A stretch of DNA of 64,000 nt from Acetivibrio clariflavus DSM 19732 (GCF_000237085.1 NC_016627.1:4154118-4218117); one strand, 5' to 3'; shown: positions 50,700-60,815, numbered from the stretch's first letter. Numbers and translations are program-made. Notes: generated by a model not told the origin, from the sequence alone.

Positions 50700-51716
50700 C
50701 TATTTAAAATCGATGTTATATAACTTTTTCAGCATATCCGCTTTTGTTTTCTCAATGTCTGCATCCTTGAACAAATCAGGGTAAAGGGTTTTTGCTATGA
50801 TGTTAACCGAATATATATATTTAACCGTCCAAAGATCGCAATAGAATGGATGGGGCAGCTCAACAACTGCTTTGTTTTTTATGGCATTTATATTGCTCCA
50901 CTGTGCATCTTTGAAGTAGTCATCGGGATCCAAATCCTTGATATTCCACAAAATGATGAAGTCAGGATTCCAGTTAACAACCTGCTCCATTTTTGCAACA
51001 ATATGTTCCTCATTTATATCGGCAGCAGAATTTTTCGCTCCACTCATTTTTATAATACTGTCACCGGTGCTGTTGCTTCCGGCGATGTCTAGCTTTGAAG
51101 GTCCCCATACAAATAGGGATGACGGCTTCTCTGATTCATCAATAGCTTTAATCTTATTTTTAATATTTTGAAGTTCTTTTTTTGTGTAGTCAATAATCTC
51201 TGCCGCTCTGTTTTCTTTGCCTGAGATTTTGCCCAGTATCTCCATCTTTGTGTAGACCTGCTCAAAGTTATCCACTTGTATTCCTACTACCTTAACCCCT
51301 TTGTCCTCCAGAGTTTTAATATCATCCTCCTGACCGGCCCACATGACTACCACATCCGGGTTCATCCCAACGATTTCTTCAATGTTTTTGTCAATAGCGG
51401 GGAGTGACTTGTTCTTTACCCTTTCATCAATCTGCGCAGTAAGTTCAAAAACATCCTTTGTATCATATGTCCATTTGTCTATTGCGATAACCTGGTCTTT
51501 CGCACCAAGCATATAAAGGTCATTCAAACCACTGTTTAGCAGACATACAATTTTCTTAGCCGGATAGTTTACTTCAACTTCTTTTCCTCTGGAGTCGATA
51601 ATCTTCACTGTTGTGCTTTTAGTTTCTTCGTTTTGTTTTACTTCTGCTTTCTGGCAACCTACTGCAAGTATAGCCATAATACAAATCATGGTAAATAGTG
51701 CAATAATTTTTTTCAT
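50700..51716 (-). CDS. ABC transporter substrate-binding lipoprotein (PBP-II/FecB-like)
   Basis: 338 aa. Signal peptide with lipobox LAVGC at residue 21. The TroA/FecB-type fold shows IIDSRGKEVEVNYPAKKIVC, LGAKDQVIAIDKW, VGMNPDVVVMW, DKGVKVVGIQV and WNPDFIILW. A DPDDYFKDAQW segment and PHPFYCDLW near the C-terminus may line the ligand pocket. ATG 51716 follows GGAGGAAAG. First gene of the importer, preceded by a promoter and an attenuator-like hairpin. Confidence 0.9.
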   Translation of the reverse strand: MKKIIALFTMICIMAILAVGCQKAEVKQNEETKSTTVKIIDSRGKEVEVNYPAKKIVCLLNSGLNDLYMLGAKDQVIAIDKWTYDTKDVFELTAQIDERVKNKSLPAIDKNIEEIVGMNPDVVVMWAGQEDDIKTLEDKGVKVVGIQVDNFEQVYTKMEILGKISGKENRAAEIIDYTKKELQNIKNKIKAIDESEKPSSLFVWGPSKLDIAGSNSTGDSIIKMSGAKNSAADINEEHIVAKMEQVVNWNPDFIILWNIKDLDPDDYFKDAQWSNINAIKNKAVVELPHPFYCDLWTVKYIYSVNIIAKTLYPDLFKDADIEKTKADMLKKLYNIDFK

Positions 51717-51739
51717 GTTCTTTCCTCCAAAAATTAATA

Positions 51740-51797
51740 TAAATAAAAAGCGGTCAACAAAAAAAGTTTCACTAAGAAACAGTCTTCGTGACCGCTA
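51740..51797 (-). terminator. Attenuator-like terminator in the leader of the ABC importer
   Basis: Read leftwards AGCGGTCA pairs with TGACCGCT, with an inner GTTTC/GAAAC stem, and is followed by TTTTTATTT. It lies between a promoter (51862-51890) and the first gene (51716), so it can only work as a leader attenuator for this operon. Confidence 0.8.
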
Positions 51798-51861
51798 TTA
51801 TTTCAAATAATAAATTTTTCTTTTGTACCCTAATAATGCCTACGTGACATTATCTTTTGGT

Positions 51862-51890
51862 ATTTTACTATGCCATAAATTTAAAGTCAA
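51862..51890 (-). promoter_or_regulatory. Promoter of the ABC importer operon
   Basis: Read leftwards TTGACT (51885-51890), a 17-nt spacer and TAAAAT (51862-51867). Transcription would begin about 51855, leaving a leader of roughly 140 nt. Confidence 0.7.
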
Positions 51891-51981
51891 TATTTACTAA
51901 TAGATTTTTAATTAGTTCTTTCTTTTGATGCACCAATAATAGCTGTTTTGTCTATTTCATTGCATAGTTCCTCCTAACACT

Positions 51982-52611
51982 TTAGCTTTCACGTGGATAT
52001 GCCATATACAAGAGAGCATTTACAATTGCCGCCGCCACATTACTGCCGCCTTTTCGCCCTCTTGCAACGATATAAGGAACACCGCTTTTCATAATAAGCT
52101 CCTTTGACTCGACGACATTCACAAAGCCTACTGGTACGCCAATAATTAAAACAGGTTTTATTTTATTGCTTTTTATCAATTCATCCAGCTTGATAAGGGC
52201 TGTGGGCGCATTGCCTATAGCAAAAATAAGAGGCTTGTCCAATTCTGCCGCCTTTTCCATAGATACACTCGCACGGGTTGAATTTTGCTCTTTCGCCTTT
52301 CTTGCAACATCTTCATCTGCCATATAGCAATATGCCTTGCCGCCGGCTTTTGCCAAAGCAGCCTTGTTGATACCGGATAAAGCCATTTTGGTGTCTGTTA
52401 CAATGTCAACCCCTTTCTTAATGGCTTCAAGCGCAATATTTATTACATTTTCGGAAAAGCAAAGATTATGAAGATAATCAAAATCCGCAGTAGTATGAAT
52501 TACTCTCTTAACAATAGGCGCAACCTTCGCGTCCAGTTCAATATCTCCAATTTCCTGAGTTATTATTTCAAAGCTTCTCTTTTCAATTTCATCGGGTCTA
52601 TACAATTTCAT
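51982..52611 (-). CDS. cbiC: Precorrin-8X/cobalt-precorrin-8 methylmutase CbiC
   Basis: About 209 aa; moves the methyl group to C-12 to yield (cobalt-)hydrogenobyrinate. The catalytic His is in VKRVIHTTADFDY near residue 40; GVDIVTDTKMALSGIN, NSTRASVSME, IGNAPTAL and GVPVGFVNVVESKE are conserved family blocks. ATG 52611 overlaps the cobO stop as TGATG. Last gene of the corrinoid operon; its substrate-making partners cbiL/F/G/H/D/J are outside the window. Confidence 0.93.
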   Translation of the reverse strand: MKLYRPDEIEKRSFEIITQEIGDIELDAKVAPIVKRVIHTTADFDYLHNLCFSENVINIALEAIKKGVDIVTDTKMALSGINKAALAKAGGKAYCYMADEDVARKAKEQNSTRASVSMEKAAELDKPLIFAIGNAPTALIKLDELIKSNKIKPVLIIGVPVGFVNVVESKELIMKSGVPYIVARGRKGGSNVAAAIVNALLYMAYPRES

Positions 52612-53135
52612 CAATATTCAATCCCCTCTCGTGCTTTAACACCACTATCAAATGGATGCCTGATTTTTTTAATTTCAGAGATATAATCGGCCAAACCAAG
52701 CAATTCCCCATCAGGATTTCTCCCTGTAAGAACTACTTCGGCATGGAGCGGCTTGGTCTTCAGAAAGTCCACTACTGCTTCTTTGTCAATAAGGTTTTTT
52801 TCTATTGCTCCAATAAGCTCGTCGAATATGATAAGGATTTTTTTATCACATGATATAACTTCAATAGCTTTTTCAAAGATTCTGTTATTTTCTATTTTAA
52901 GTGCCGCTTTCTCCTCATCGTTTAATTGCCAAGTAAATTTGCCCGGTTTTTTACTTCTTAAAATTAATACATTTTCCACTTTATCCAAAATGTTCAATTC
53001 ACTTGTATTCCATGACTTTAAAAACTGAGCCAGAATTACCTTATAGCCGCTGCCGCAGGCACGCAATGCAAGTCCCAACGCTGCTGTCGTTTTCCCTTTC
53101 CCGTCGCCGCAATAAATATGAATCAACCCGTTCAT
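52611..53135 (-). CDS. cobO: Cob(I)yrinic acid a,c-diamide adenosyltransferase (CobO/BtuR/CobA type)
   Basis: 174 aa. Walker A is [20 protein letters not shown] at the N-terminus, followed by [21 protein letters not shown] and [25 protein letters not shown]. Attaches the 5'-deoxyadenosyl group to cobalt. Sequence is shorter and a little diverged around residues 40-80 compared with typical BtuR proteins, but motifs are complete. Start overlaps the cbiP stop. Confidence 0.92.
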   Translation of the reverse strand: MNGLIHIYCGDGKGKTTAALGLALRACGSGYKVILAQFLKSWNTSELNILDKVENVLILRSKKPGKFTWQLNDEEKAALKIENNRIFEKAIEVISCDKKILIIFDELIGAIEKNLIDKEAVVDFLKTKPLHAEVVLTGRNPDGELLGLADYISEIKKIRHPFDSGVKAREGIEY

Positions 53136-54634
53136 AGAGTAACACCTTCATCAATAATTTTATAAATATACTTCATATCGAGAGATTTGCGGAGCTCATC
53201 TGCCAATTTGTCATATTCCCGCTCTTTATGCGCTTTAACGTCACAGCTTAAGGTTTCATTGTATTCAAGACCTTTTTTGTTGTACAAAGCTTTTATAATG
53301 GTCTTTAAAACCTCTTCGCTGTCAAAAATTCCATGGACATAGCTGCCATAAACATTCCCCTGGCAAAGCCCGTCGGTTTTCTCACCGCCGTCCATGCTTT
53401 TCAGCATCGACAAAAAGCCTTCAGCCTTTGTTATACCCATATGTATTTCATAGCCCTCGAAGCTTTTTCCATTGAGCTCTGAAAAAATACCACCAGCGCA
53501 TTTAAAAATGCCGCTTACTCTGGTTCTTGTCTTTTCCTTTTCAAATACGGTATGGGCATCAATGAGTCCCAAGCCCTTTATTTCGCCGCCGCCTTCCACA
53601 TTGTAAGGGTCCTTAAGGCTTTTGCAGAGCATCTGATATCCGCCGCAAATACCGAATACAGGATTCCCCCTGCTTGCATATTTTAATATTTCAGCCTCAA
53701 TACCACACTCTCTCATCCATTTTAAATCGTCAATTGTATTTTTTGTTCCCGGTAGAATCAGCAAATCCGGACACTTAAATTCCTTTGCACTCGAAATATA
53801 TCTAACCTTGGCTCCCAAAATCAATTCAAAAGCATTAAAGTCCGTAAAATTTGAGATTCGTGGAAGTTTTATGACAGCAATATCAATGTCCGCCAACACA
53901 CTGCTATTTTCAAATACTTCAGAAAGGCTGTCCTCATCATCTATTCTCAGAGTCATGTATGGAACTACACCGACTGTTGGAACAGGTATAAGGTCTTCCA
54001 GCATTTTAAGCCCCGGCTCCAGGATCTTGATATCGCCTCTGAACTTATTGATGATGTTCCCTTTAATATACTTCTTTTCAGTTTCATTCAGTAGCATGTA
54101 AGTTCCGTAAAGTGAAGCAAACACACCGCCTCTGTCAATATCTCCAACAATCAGCACAGGGGAATTTGCCATCTTTGCCATGCCCATATTGACTATGTCA
54201 TTTTCTTTTAAGTTTATTTCTGCCGGGCTCCCTGCACCTTCAATCACTATAATGTCATTTTCAGCGGCAAGGGAGCTATAGCTTTTCATAATTTCCGGTA
54301 TATATCTTGTTTTGTTTTTATAGTAATCCATAGCTTTCATATTGCCCACAACCTCGCCATTGACAATGACCTGTGAACCTTTGTCGCTTGTGGGCTTCAA
54401 GAGGATGGGATTCATCCTGACATCCGGCTTCTTATATGCGGCTTCGGCCTGTACAACCTGAGCTCTGCCCATTTCAAGCCCGTCCTCAGTTATATAGGAA
54501 TTCAGTGCCATATTCTGTGACTTGAAAGGCGCCACCCTATAGCCGTCCTGTGAAAAAATCCTGCAAAGTCCTGCAGTTATAAGGCTTTTGCCTGCATTAG
54601 AAGTTGTCCCCTGTATCATGATTGCCTTAGCCAT
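53132..54634 (-). CDS. cbiP: Cobyric acid synthase CbiP/CobQ
   Basis: 500 aa; amidates four side chains of adenosylcobyrinate diamide using glutamine. N-terminal [20 protein letters not shown] (P-loop), [11 protein letters not shown], and the dethiobiotin-synthetase fold [16 protein letters not shown]-terminal class I glutaminase with nucleophile in [10 protein letters not shown] and HGIFDSE. It overlaps the aminotransferase gene cobD by 8 nt and cobO by 4 nt. Confidence 0.94.
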   Translation of the reverse strand: MAKAIMIQGTTSNAGKSLITAGLCRIFSQDGYRVAPFKSQNMALNSYITEDGLEMGRAQVVQAEAAYKKPDVRMNPILLKPTSDKGSQVIVNGEVVGNMKAMDYYKNKTRYIPEIMKSYSSLAAENDIIVIEGAGSPAEINLKENDIVNMGMAKMANSPVLIVGDIDRGGVFASLYGTYMLLNETEKKYIKGNIINKFRGDIKILEPGLKMLEDLIPVPTVGVVPYMTLRIDDEDSLSEVFENSSVLADIDIAVIKLPRISNFTDFNAFELILGAKVRYISSAKEFKCPDLLILPGTKNTIDDLKWMRECGIEAEILKYASRGNPVFGICGGYQMLCKSLKDPYNVEGGGEIKGLGLIDAHTVFEKEKTRTRVSGIFKCAGGIFSELNGKSFEGYEIHMGITKAEGFLSMLKSMDGGEKTDGLCQGNVYGSYVHGIFDSEEVLKTIIKALYNKKGLEYNETLSCDVKAHKEREYDKLADELRKSLDMKYIYKIIDEGVTL

Positions 54635-55676
54635 TTTTTATTACCTCGCTTATTGCATTAATCAGCTTTTCATTGTCTTCACGGCATCTGACAGCTATTC
54701 TGTAATATGTATCGTCAAGTCCTTTGAAGTTGGCGCATTTCCTTATCAGTACGCCCTTTTTATAAAGCCTGTCATACAAATCCGTCTGTTCTGCTTTAAA
54801 TAAAATAAAGTTAGTATGGCTTTCAAAAACCGTGAAGCCAAAGCTGCTTAAGTTTTTTGACAAATAGCCTCTTTCTTCATCTATGATCCTGGCAGTCCTT
54901 ATTAGATAATCCTTATCTCCAATTGCGGCGATCCCTGCTACTTGAGCAGGTGTCGACACGCTCCACGGCTGCCCGGCTTTTTCAATCTTCAACAGTATTT
55001 CTTTATTGCTGCATAAGCAATACCCGAGCCTGAGCCCCGCCATCGCGAATATTTTCGTAAAAGCCTTTACAATTATCACATTGTCAAAATCCTCAAGATA
55101 CTCTATAAAGCTATAGCTCTTCTTTTCAGCGATAAAATCCATGAAGCATTCGTCAATGACCAAAATACAGTTTTCCTTTCGGCATTTTTCTGCAAGCTTG
55201 TATATTAAGCTCCTGTCTGCCAAATTTCCCGTCGGGTTGTTTGGGTTACAAATGAAAACAATATCCTTACCTGACACTTGCTCCAATATGCCGGTTCCCA
55301 CAGTAAAGCCATATTCAGGGCTTAATCCAAAATACTCGATTTTACAGCCGGTGTTCTCAAGGGCCTGTCCGTATTCGGAAAAGGTTGGCGCTGTGAGGAG
55401 AGCAGTCTTCGGTCTTAAGGCATAGCATATTCTGTAGATTATATCTGCCGCGCCGTTTCCGAACAGTATGCAGTCCGCTTCAAATTTTTCATAGGCACTT
55501 ACAGCTTCCTTCAGCTTACGGCAATTAGTATCCGGATAGGCACTATAGCTTTCAATATTCTGAGCCAACGCCTTTTTAACATTGTCAGGCAAACCCAGAG
55601 GGTTTATATTAGCCGAATAATCAAGCGGTTTTGCTCCATTCATCTCCATATATGAATAGATATCGCCGCCGTGCAT
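54627..55676 (-). CDS. cobD: Threonine-phosphate decarboxylase CobD (aspartate aminotransferase fold)
   Basis: About 349 aa; makes (R)-1-amino-2-propanol O-2-phosphate for the nucleotide loop. Motifs: HGGDIYSY at the start, [44 protein letters not shown] and the PLP lysine in [16 protein letters not shown]. The frame begins at GTG 55700 inside cbiB; I prefer ATG 55676, just after the cbiB stop, as binding sites around both are weak. Position between cbiP and cbiB separates it from histidinol-phosphate aminotransferases. Confidence 0.9.
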   Translation of the reverse strand: MHGGDIYSYMEMNGAKPLDYSANINPLGLPDNVKKALAQNIESYSAYPDTNCRKLKEAVSAYEKFEADCILFGNGAADIIYRICYALRPKTALLTAPTFSEYGQALENTGCKIEYFGLSPEYGFTVGTGILEQVSGKDIVFICNPNNPTGNLADRSLIYKLAEKCRKENCILVIDECFMDFIAEKKSYSFIEYLEDFDNVIIVKAFTKIFAMAGLRLGYCLCSNKEILLKIEKAGQPWSVSTPAQVAGIAAIGDKDYLIRTARIIDEERGYLSKNLSSFGFTVFESHTNFILFKAEQTDLYDRLYKKGVLIRKCANFKGLDDTYYRIAVRCREDNEKLINAISEVIKNG

Positions 55677-55678
55677 TG

Positions 55679-56632
55679 CTATATCATCCACCAGATACAC
55701 CCCCTTACAATCATGGCAGCAATCACTGCTAAAACAGAAGTCGTATACATCAATTTGTTTGTGAGAACTATATCCTGAGCTACAATTTCCCGATTATTAT
55801 CACCAATAGTCGGCTTATGGACAAGCTGTCCGAAATAATAGGCATTGCCCGCCAGCTGTACATTCAAAGCTCCGGCGCATACCGACTCGGTTTGTGCAGA
55901 ATTTGGGCTTTTATGGTTTTTCCTATCTCTTAGAAACATTCTAAAAGCATTTTTATAGTCCAGGCCGTTTAATGCGCTTGCCGCAATCATAAGCAGTGCA
56001 GTTATCCTTGCCGGTATGAAGTTTGCAATGTCATCAAGCCTTGCAGCAACCTTTCCGAATTTTTCATACTTTTCATTTCTGTAGCCTATCATGGAGTCCA
56101 TTGTGTTAATCGCCTTGTATAAAAAAGCAAGGGGCGCGCCTCCTATTGCCATATAAAAAAGCGGAGCTACGACACCGTCAGTGGTGTTCTCGGCTATCGT
56201 TTCGACTGTGGCTTTTGTGATACCCTTAGCATCCAAATTCTGCGTATCCCTTCCGACAATGTAGGATAAGTATTTTCTAGCTTCCGGATAATTGCCTTCC
56301 TTGAGAGGGTAATAAACCTTCATACTCTCTTTTTTCAGGGATTTTACGGCAAAAATCTGGTAGCAGAAGTAAATTTCAATCCCCATAGCCAGATAGTAAT
56401 TCAAAGTATTTGCCAGATACAGTATCAAAAATGGAACAAAAAAAGCTAATCCCGATATAACCAGCACGAGAACTGTCCCTGCAAAAAGCTCGTTTTTTAC
56501 GATTTTTCTTAACATTTTCTCCAAAGCACTGATTGCCTTTCCAATTATACACACGGGATGAAGTAGCCAGTATGGATCTCCGAATATCAAATCAAGTATG
56601 AAAGCAATACCAATAACAAACAGATATCTCAT
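55679..56632 (-). CDS. cbiB: Adenosylcobinamide-phosphate synthase CbiB
   Basis: 317 aa membrane protein joining aminopropanol phosphate to adenosylcobyric acid. Motifs: FILDLIFGDPYWLLHPVCI, EGNYPEARKYLSYIVGRDT, TVETIAENTTDGVVAPLFY, YKAINTMDSMIGYRNEKY and DDIANFIPARI, and NAQTESVCAGALNVQLAGN-type block near residue 255. Five or so helices. Coupled by overlap to cbiA. Confidence 0.94.
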   Translation of the reverse strand: MRYLFVIGIAFILDLIFGDPYWLLHPVCIIGKAISALEKMLRKIVKNELFAGTVLVLVISGLAFFVPFLILYLANTLNYYLAMGIEIYFCYQIFAVKSLKKESMKVYYPLKEGNYPEARKYLSYIVGRDTQNLDAKGITKATVETIAENTTDGVVAPLFYMAIGGAPLAFLYKAINTMDSMIGYRNEKYEKFGKVAARLDDIANFIPARITALLMIAASALNGLDYKNAFRMFLRDRKNHKSPNSAQTESVCAGALNVQLAGNAYYFGQLVHKPTIGDNNREIVAQDIVLTNKLMYTTSVLAVIAAMIVRGCIWWMI

Positions 56633-57972
56633 TTTTTGTACTCCTCACATTTTTTAATAAATCTGGCTGCCATTTGAATGTTCCCCCAGAAATGAATGTG
56701 AGGGTAAAGAGCGAATACGTTCTCCTTGCAATATCCGGTTTCCCACGTTTTCCCGCTTGCTTTTCTGGCTGTAAGGCTACCGGAATCAGAATCATTTTTA
56801 GAATAATGAAATTCGTGGGCAGTGGCGGACTCTCCATGCTCCAAAAGCATGGTGTTGTCCTTTGCAGTCAATGTAACATACCCGAAATTCTGAAGTTTCT
56901 CCGTCATCTCAAAGCCCGGTTCAATTATGTGGGTCATTGCATAGGAATTAATACTTTTTCCCAGGTACATAAAGCCGCCGCATTCGGCATAAATCGGCAT
57001 TCCCTCACGCCATGCAGCTCTTATGCTGTTTATCATTCCGGCATTTTTGCTGAGCTTTTCAAGATAAAGCTCCGGATATCCGCCTCCTAATATCAAGCCG
57101 TCAACATCCTCCGTCAGCCTAATGTCCTCAGTAGGTGAAAAATATATCAGCTTTGCACCCATTTTTTCGAGAAGCTCAAGGCTGTCCTGATAATAAAAGC
57201 AAAATGCCCTGTCCTTAGCAACTGCAATTCTTACATCTGATATTTGCTCAACTTCAATTTTCTCATAGTCAAAATGTTCCGCATTATTTGCAATATCAAG
57301 AAGCAGGTCCAAATCTATAGTCTCTTCTGCTATAGCAGCAAGTAATTCCGTCTTTTGCTTCAGCGAACCTATTTCTTTTGCGGTAACCAGCCCCAAATGA
57401 CGGCTCCCAATGACTGCCTCGGGTTCAAAAGGCATATAACCTGCCACTCTTATTCCAAGACGGTTTTCAATAGTTTCTTTGTACATTTTATACATGTGCT
57501 TTGAAACATTATTTAAAACTACAGCTTCAATCCTGTTTTTATCAAAATCCAGATAACCCTTTATCATAGCGGCAACGGAGACCGAAGCTCCCTTGCAGTT
57601 AACTACCAAAACTGCAGGAATTCCAAGCTTGTTTGATATATCCCATGAAGAGTTTTCACCGGTATTTCCACCCACCCCATCGTAAAAGCCCATAACGCCT
57701 TCCACGACCGAAACATCAGTATTCTCGCTGTTTTTGGCAAAAAGGTATCTTGCCTGCCTTTCTCCGCATAAAAATAAATCAATATTCCTTGAGTTTGTCT
57801 CAATTATTTCGCTGTGAAACATAGGGTCAATATAGTCAGGGCCGCATTTAAAGGCAGCTACCTTGAGCCCTCTGTTCTTTAACGCTTTTAGTATTGCACA
57901 GGTCACTGTTGTTTTTCCGCAGCCGCTGTTTGTTCCAGCTATCATGATTCTGTTGATTTTTTTATTCATCAT
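56629..57972 (-). CDS. cbiA: Cobyrinic acid a,c-diamide synthase CbiA
   Basis: About 447 aa. NRIMIAGTNSGCGKTTVTCA (P-loop), FKCGPDYIDPMFH, VVEGVMGFYDG, LNNVSKHMYKMYKE; C-terminal glutaminase with AECGGFMYLG and FHYSKND. Amidates the a and c acetates of (cobalt-)cobyrinate. Frame extends to ATG 57984, but ATG 57972 (followed by a second ATG at 57969) fits GGTG upstream better; both overlap cbiET. Confidence 0.94.
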   Translation of the reverse strand: MMNKKINRIMIAGTNSGCGKTTVTCAILKALKNRGLKVAAFKCGPDYIDPMFHSEIIETNSRNIDLFLCGERQARYLFAKNSENTDVSVVEGVMGFYDGVGGNTGENSSWDISNKLGIPAVLVVNCKGASVSVAAMIKGYLDFDKNRIEAVVLNNVSKHMYKMYKETIENRLGIRVAGYMPFEPEAVIGSRHLGLVTAKEIGSLKQKTELLAAIAEETIDLDLLLDIANNAEHFDYEKIEVEQISDVRIAVAKDRAFCFYYQDSLELLEKMGAKLIYFSPTEDIRLTEDVDGLILGGGYPELYLEKLSKNAGMINSIRAAWREGMPIYAECGGFMYLGKSINSYAMTHIIEPGFEMTEKLQNFGYVTLTAKDNTMLLEHGESATAHEFHYSKNDSDSGSLTARKASGKTWETGYCKENVFALYPHIHFWGNIQMAARFIKKCEEYKK

Positions 57973-59161
57973 TCTTTTCACCATAGATTATGTAAATAGG
58001 ATTGTTTGCTATCATCATATTGTAGCTTCCGGCCTTTTTGCTTTTTGAACAATTCAGACAAACAATATCTGTTTCAAAATTTATCTCTTTGAATGCCTCA
58101 AGGGCCTCAGTTAAAGTCTCAAGGGTTATTGCCGTAATCAAAATTTTTACATCTTCATTTGCCCTATACAGGCTTTTAACCAATTTATCCAGATTGCCTC
58201 CGCTTCCTCCGATAAACACCTTGTCCGGGACAGGCAGCTTCCTTATTTCCTCCAATGCCTCTCCAAAGACGGGTATTACATTTAACGCGCCGAGATCGGA
58301 CTTGTTTTTACAGAGAAGCTCAAATGCATTGTCTTTTTTCTCTATAGCGAAAACCAATCCTTCGTGGGCTTTTCTAGCCATTTCTATAGCTACCGAGCCG
58401 CTGCCCGCCCCTATGTCAAACAAAACATCTCGTGCTTCTATCTTCATCATGTTTACTGCAACCCAGCGCACTTCCTGCTTCGTCATTGGAGTTTCATTCC
58501 TTGAAAGCTCCTTGTCAAAAAGGGGCATATCCCTGTTTACACAATTCTCATTCTCAAACAAAAGAACCGTAAGGCTGTCAAAGGAAATCTCAGAAAGCTC
58601 CTCCACCGTTCCGCATAAAATTCTTTCACCCGGCATTGAAAGCAGCTCCCCGGCTGTAACTTTTATCCCTGACAAGCCATTTTGCTTAAGATCCTTTAAT
58701 ATTTTCGAAGCGTTGTTAGCCCCGCCGGTCAGAACAAAAGTGTACCGGTTATATGCGATACTCCCCGGAAGATTACCTTCTCTTCCATGGAGGCTCACAG
58801 CTCTGACATCCTCATAGCTTAGCTTGATTTTACTGCAAAGATATTGAAGACTGCTGATTCCGCATGTAAAGAACACATCAAAATCAATTCTGAATTTTTC
58901 ATCCAGCCTTTTTGCCATACTGAAAAATCCCACATCTCCGGAAACAAGAACAGCCATTTTTTGAGCTTTTGAGCTTCTTATTTTCTCTTCGATGTCCTGA
59001 TATGAACATTTAATAATACCCTCTTTGAAGTCTTTGTACAAATCTCCGATTCTGTCAAATGCATAGACCTCATGGCAGATTTCCAGCAGCTTCGCACCAT
59101 GTCCTGTGATTTCCTCCGGCGCCCCGGGGCCGCATCCGATTATGAATATTTGCTTTTTCAT
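57962..59161 (-). CDS. cbiET: Bifunctional cobalt-precorrin C5/C15-methyltransferase-decarboxylase CbiE-CbiT
   Basis: 399 aa, a CobL-like fusion. Residues 1-205: CbiE tetrapyrrole methylase (FIIGCGPGAPEEITGHGAKL, AVLVSGDVGFFS, VSLHGREG). Residues 215-399: CbiT, with the SAM motif LFDIGAGSGSVAIEMA and FIGGSGGNLDKLVKSL. Methylates C5 and C15 and decarboxylates the C12 acetate. In many anaerobes the halves are separate genes. Overlaps cbiX. Confidence 0.93.
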   Translation of the reverse strand: MKKQIFIIGCGPGAPEEITGHGAKLLEICHEVYAFDRIGDLYKDFKEGIIKCSYQDIEEKIRSSKAQKMAVLVSGDVGFFSMAKRLDEKFRIDFDVFFTCGISSLQYLCSKIKLSYEDVRAVSLHGREGNLPGSIAYNRYTFVLTGGANNASKILKDLKQNGLSGIKVTAGELLSMPGERILCGTVEELSEISFDSLTVLLFENENCVNRDMPLFDKELSRNETPMTKQEVRWVAVNMMKIEARDVLFDIGAGSGSVAIEMARKAHEGLVFAIEKKDNAFELLCKNKSDLGALNVIPVFGEALEEIRKLPVPDKVFIGGSGGNLDKLVKSLYRANEDVKILITAITLETLTEALEAFKEINFETDIVCLNCSKSKKAGSYNMMIANNPIYIIYGEKNDE

Positions 59162-59520
59162 AATGCATCCCTTATCCTGTCGGCTAATATTTCCGCCAAT
59201 CTTTTATCCGCTCCCAGCGTCTTTCCCATTGTAATTTTTACATCCTTATTTTCTTTAAGGTATTTGTCAATTTCCTTCGGAATATCTTCTTTTATGTGTA
59301 CACCTTCAAACAGGAAATAAGGTATGACAATTATGTTATCAACACCTTTTGCTCTCAGCTTTTCAAGCCCGGTATGAAGATCCAGGTTTGAAAACTGCAG
59401 GTATGCAGTTTCAATAATTTCCTCACTGAATATTTCTCCAAGATAATTTACAACCTGCTGTAAAGTCTGCTCTGTTGACTTCTCCCTGCTTCCATGGGCC
59501 AGTATCAGTATTCCTCTCAT
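59158..59520 (-). CDS. cbiX: Sirohydrochlorin cobaltochelatase, short CbiX
   Basis: 120 aa, single-domain CbiX(S)/SirB. LILAHGSREKSTEQTL carries the first chelating His, and IIVIPYFLFEGVHIKEDIPK the second. Inserts cobalt (or iron) into sirohydrochlorin. Because it lies inside a corrinoid operon between hemL and cbiET, cobalt is the likely metal, placing the pathway on the early-cobalt, anaerobic route. Confidence 0.93.
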   Translation of the reverse strand: MRGILILAHGSREKSTEQTLQQVVNYLGEIFSEEIIETAYLQFSNLDLHTGLEKLRAKGVDNIIVIPYFLFEGVHIKEDIPKEIDKYLKENKDVKITMGKTLGADKRLAEILADRIRDAL

Positions 59521-60815
59521 GCAAAATCTCCTCCGTTTTTCATTTCTCTCAAGGATTTTTCTGCTTTTTCCAATGTTTTTTCTATGTCTTCCTCTGTATG
59601 CGCATCACTCACAAACATGGCTTCAAATTGTGCAGGCGCCATATGTATACCGTTATCCAACATATGCTTGAAAAATTTTGCATAAAGCTTTGTATTGCTG
59701 CTTTTAGCAGTTTTAAAATCAGTTACAGCTTCCTTTGTAAAAAATACGCATAACAGGGATCCGACCCTGTTCACAGTGAGAGTCAGCTCCAGCTCTTTTG
59801 CCATCCTCTTAAATCCTTTTTCCAGTGACTCTGCCATTCTGTCTATTCGCAAATATATATCCTTGTTTTCCTTAAGTTCCGTCAACTGTGCTATTCCTGC
59901 TGCCATCGCTATGGGATTTCCAGAAAGGGTACCCGCCTGATAAACTCCCCCAAGGGGTGATACAAGCTCCATAATCTCTTTTCTTCCCCCATATGCCCCA
60001 ACAGGCATACCTCCTCCGATAATTTTGCCGAAGGTGACAATATCCGCTCTGACATCAAAATATTCCTGTGCTCCTCCCGGGCAAAGCCTAAATCCTGTAA
60101 TGACCTCATCAAAAATCAGAAGCGCTCCGTTTTCATCACATAGAGCTCTGAGTCCGGCAAGAAAATTATCCCGTGGAGGAACTACACCCATATTGGCCGC
60201 CACAGGTTCAAGGATGACAGCAGCAATTTCTCCCTTGTTTTCTGCAAAGAGTCGTCTCACACTCTCTATATCATTATAATCTGCAATCAGAGTATTTCTT
60301 GCAAATTCACCAGTTACACCAAGACTGTCGGGATGTGAAAGAGTCAAAGCCCCCGATCCCGCCTTAACTAGCATACTGTCGCAGTGTCCATGGTAGCAGC
60401 CATCAAATTTTATTATTTTACTTTTTTCAGTAAAGGCACGGGCAAGCCGTAAGGCACTCATGACAGCTTCTGTTCCGCTGTTTACCATCCTTATCATATC
60501 AATTCCCGGAACCATGGAAGTAATAAGCTCAGCCATTATTACTTCTTTCTCCGTCGGTGCGCCAAAGCTCAACCCGTAATCGACAGCCTTTTTGACGCTT
60601 TCTGCTATCTTTTTATTGTTATGTCCCAGAATCATGGGCCCCCATGAACAGACATAATCAATATATTCTCTATCCTCTACATCATAAATTTTGGAGCCGT
60701 TCGCTCTTTTTATAAAAACAGGTTCTCCTCCAACTGCCCTGTAAGATCTCACAGGACTATTCACCCCGCCCGGCATTACACTCCTGGCTCTGTCAATCAA
60801 ACTGCTGCTCATCAT
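59517..60815 (-). CDS. hemL: Glutamate-1-semialdehyde 2,1-aminomutase HemL
   Basis: 432 aa. Conserved start ARSVMPGGVNSPVRSYRAVG, MVNSGTEAVMSALRLARAFT, KFDGCYHGHCDSML, the Asp in LLIFDEVITGFR and the PLP lysine in VTFGKIIGGGMPVGAYGG. Converts GSA to 5-aminolevulinate in the C5 pathway; hemA is expected upstream of the window. Overlaps hemB and cbiX by 4 nt. Confidence 0.95.
   Translation of the reverse strand: MMSSSLIDRARSVMPGGVNSPVRSYRAVGGEPVFIKRANGSKIYDVEDREYIDYVCSWGPMILGHNNKKIAESVKKAVDYGLSFGAPTEKEVIMAELITSMVPGIDMIRMVNSGTEAVMSALRLARAFTEKSKIIKFDGCYHGHCDSMLVKAGSGALTLSHPDSLGVTGEFARNTLIADYNDIESVRRLFAENKGEIAAVILEPVAANMGVVPPRDNFLAGLRALCDENGALLIFDEVITGFRLCPGGAQEYFDVRADIVTFGKIIGGGMPVGAYGGRKEIMELVSPLGGVYQAGTLSGNPIAMAAGIAQLTELKENKDIYLRIDRMAESLEKGFKRMAKELELTLTVNRVGSLLCVFFTKEAVTDFKTAKSSNTKLYAKFFKHMLDNGIHMAPAQFEAMFVSDAHTEEDIEKTLEKAEKSLREMKNGGDFA

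Noticed and set aside
58038-58817. Long + frame (259 codons) opposite cbiET
   Set aside because: Antisense shadow of a well-defined gene; codon pattern mirrors the - strand.
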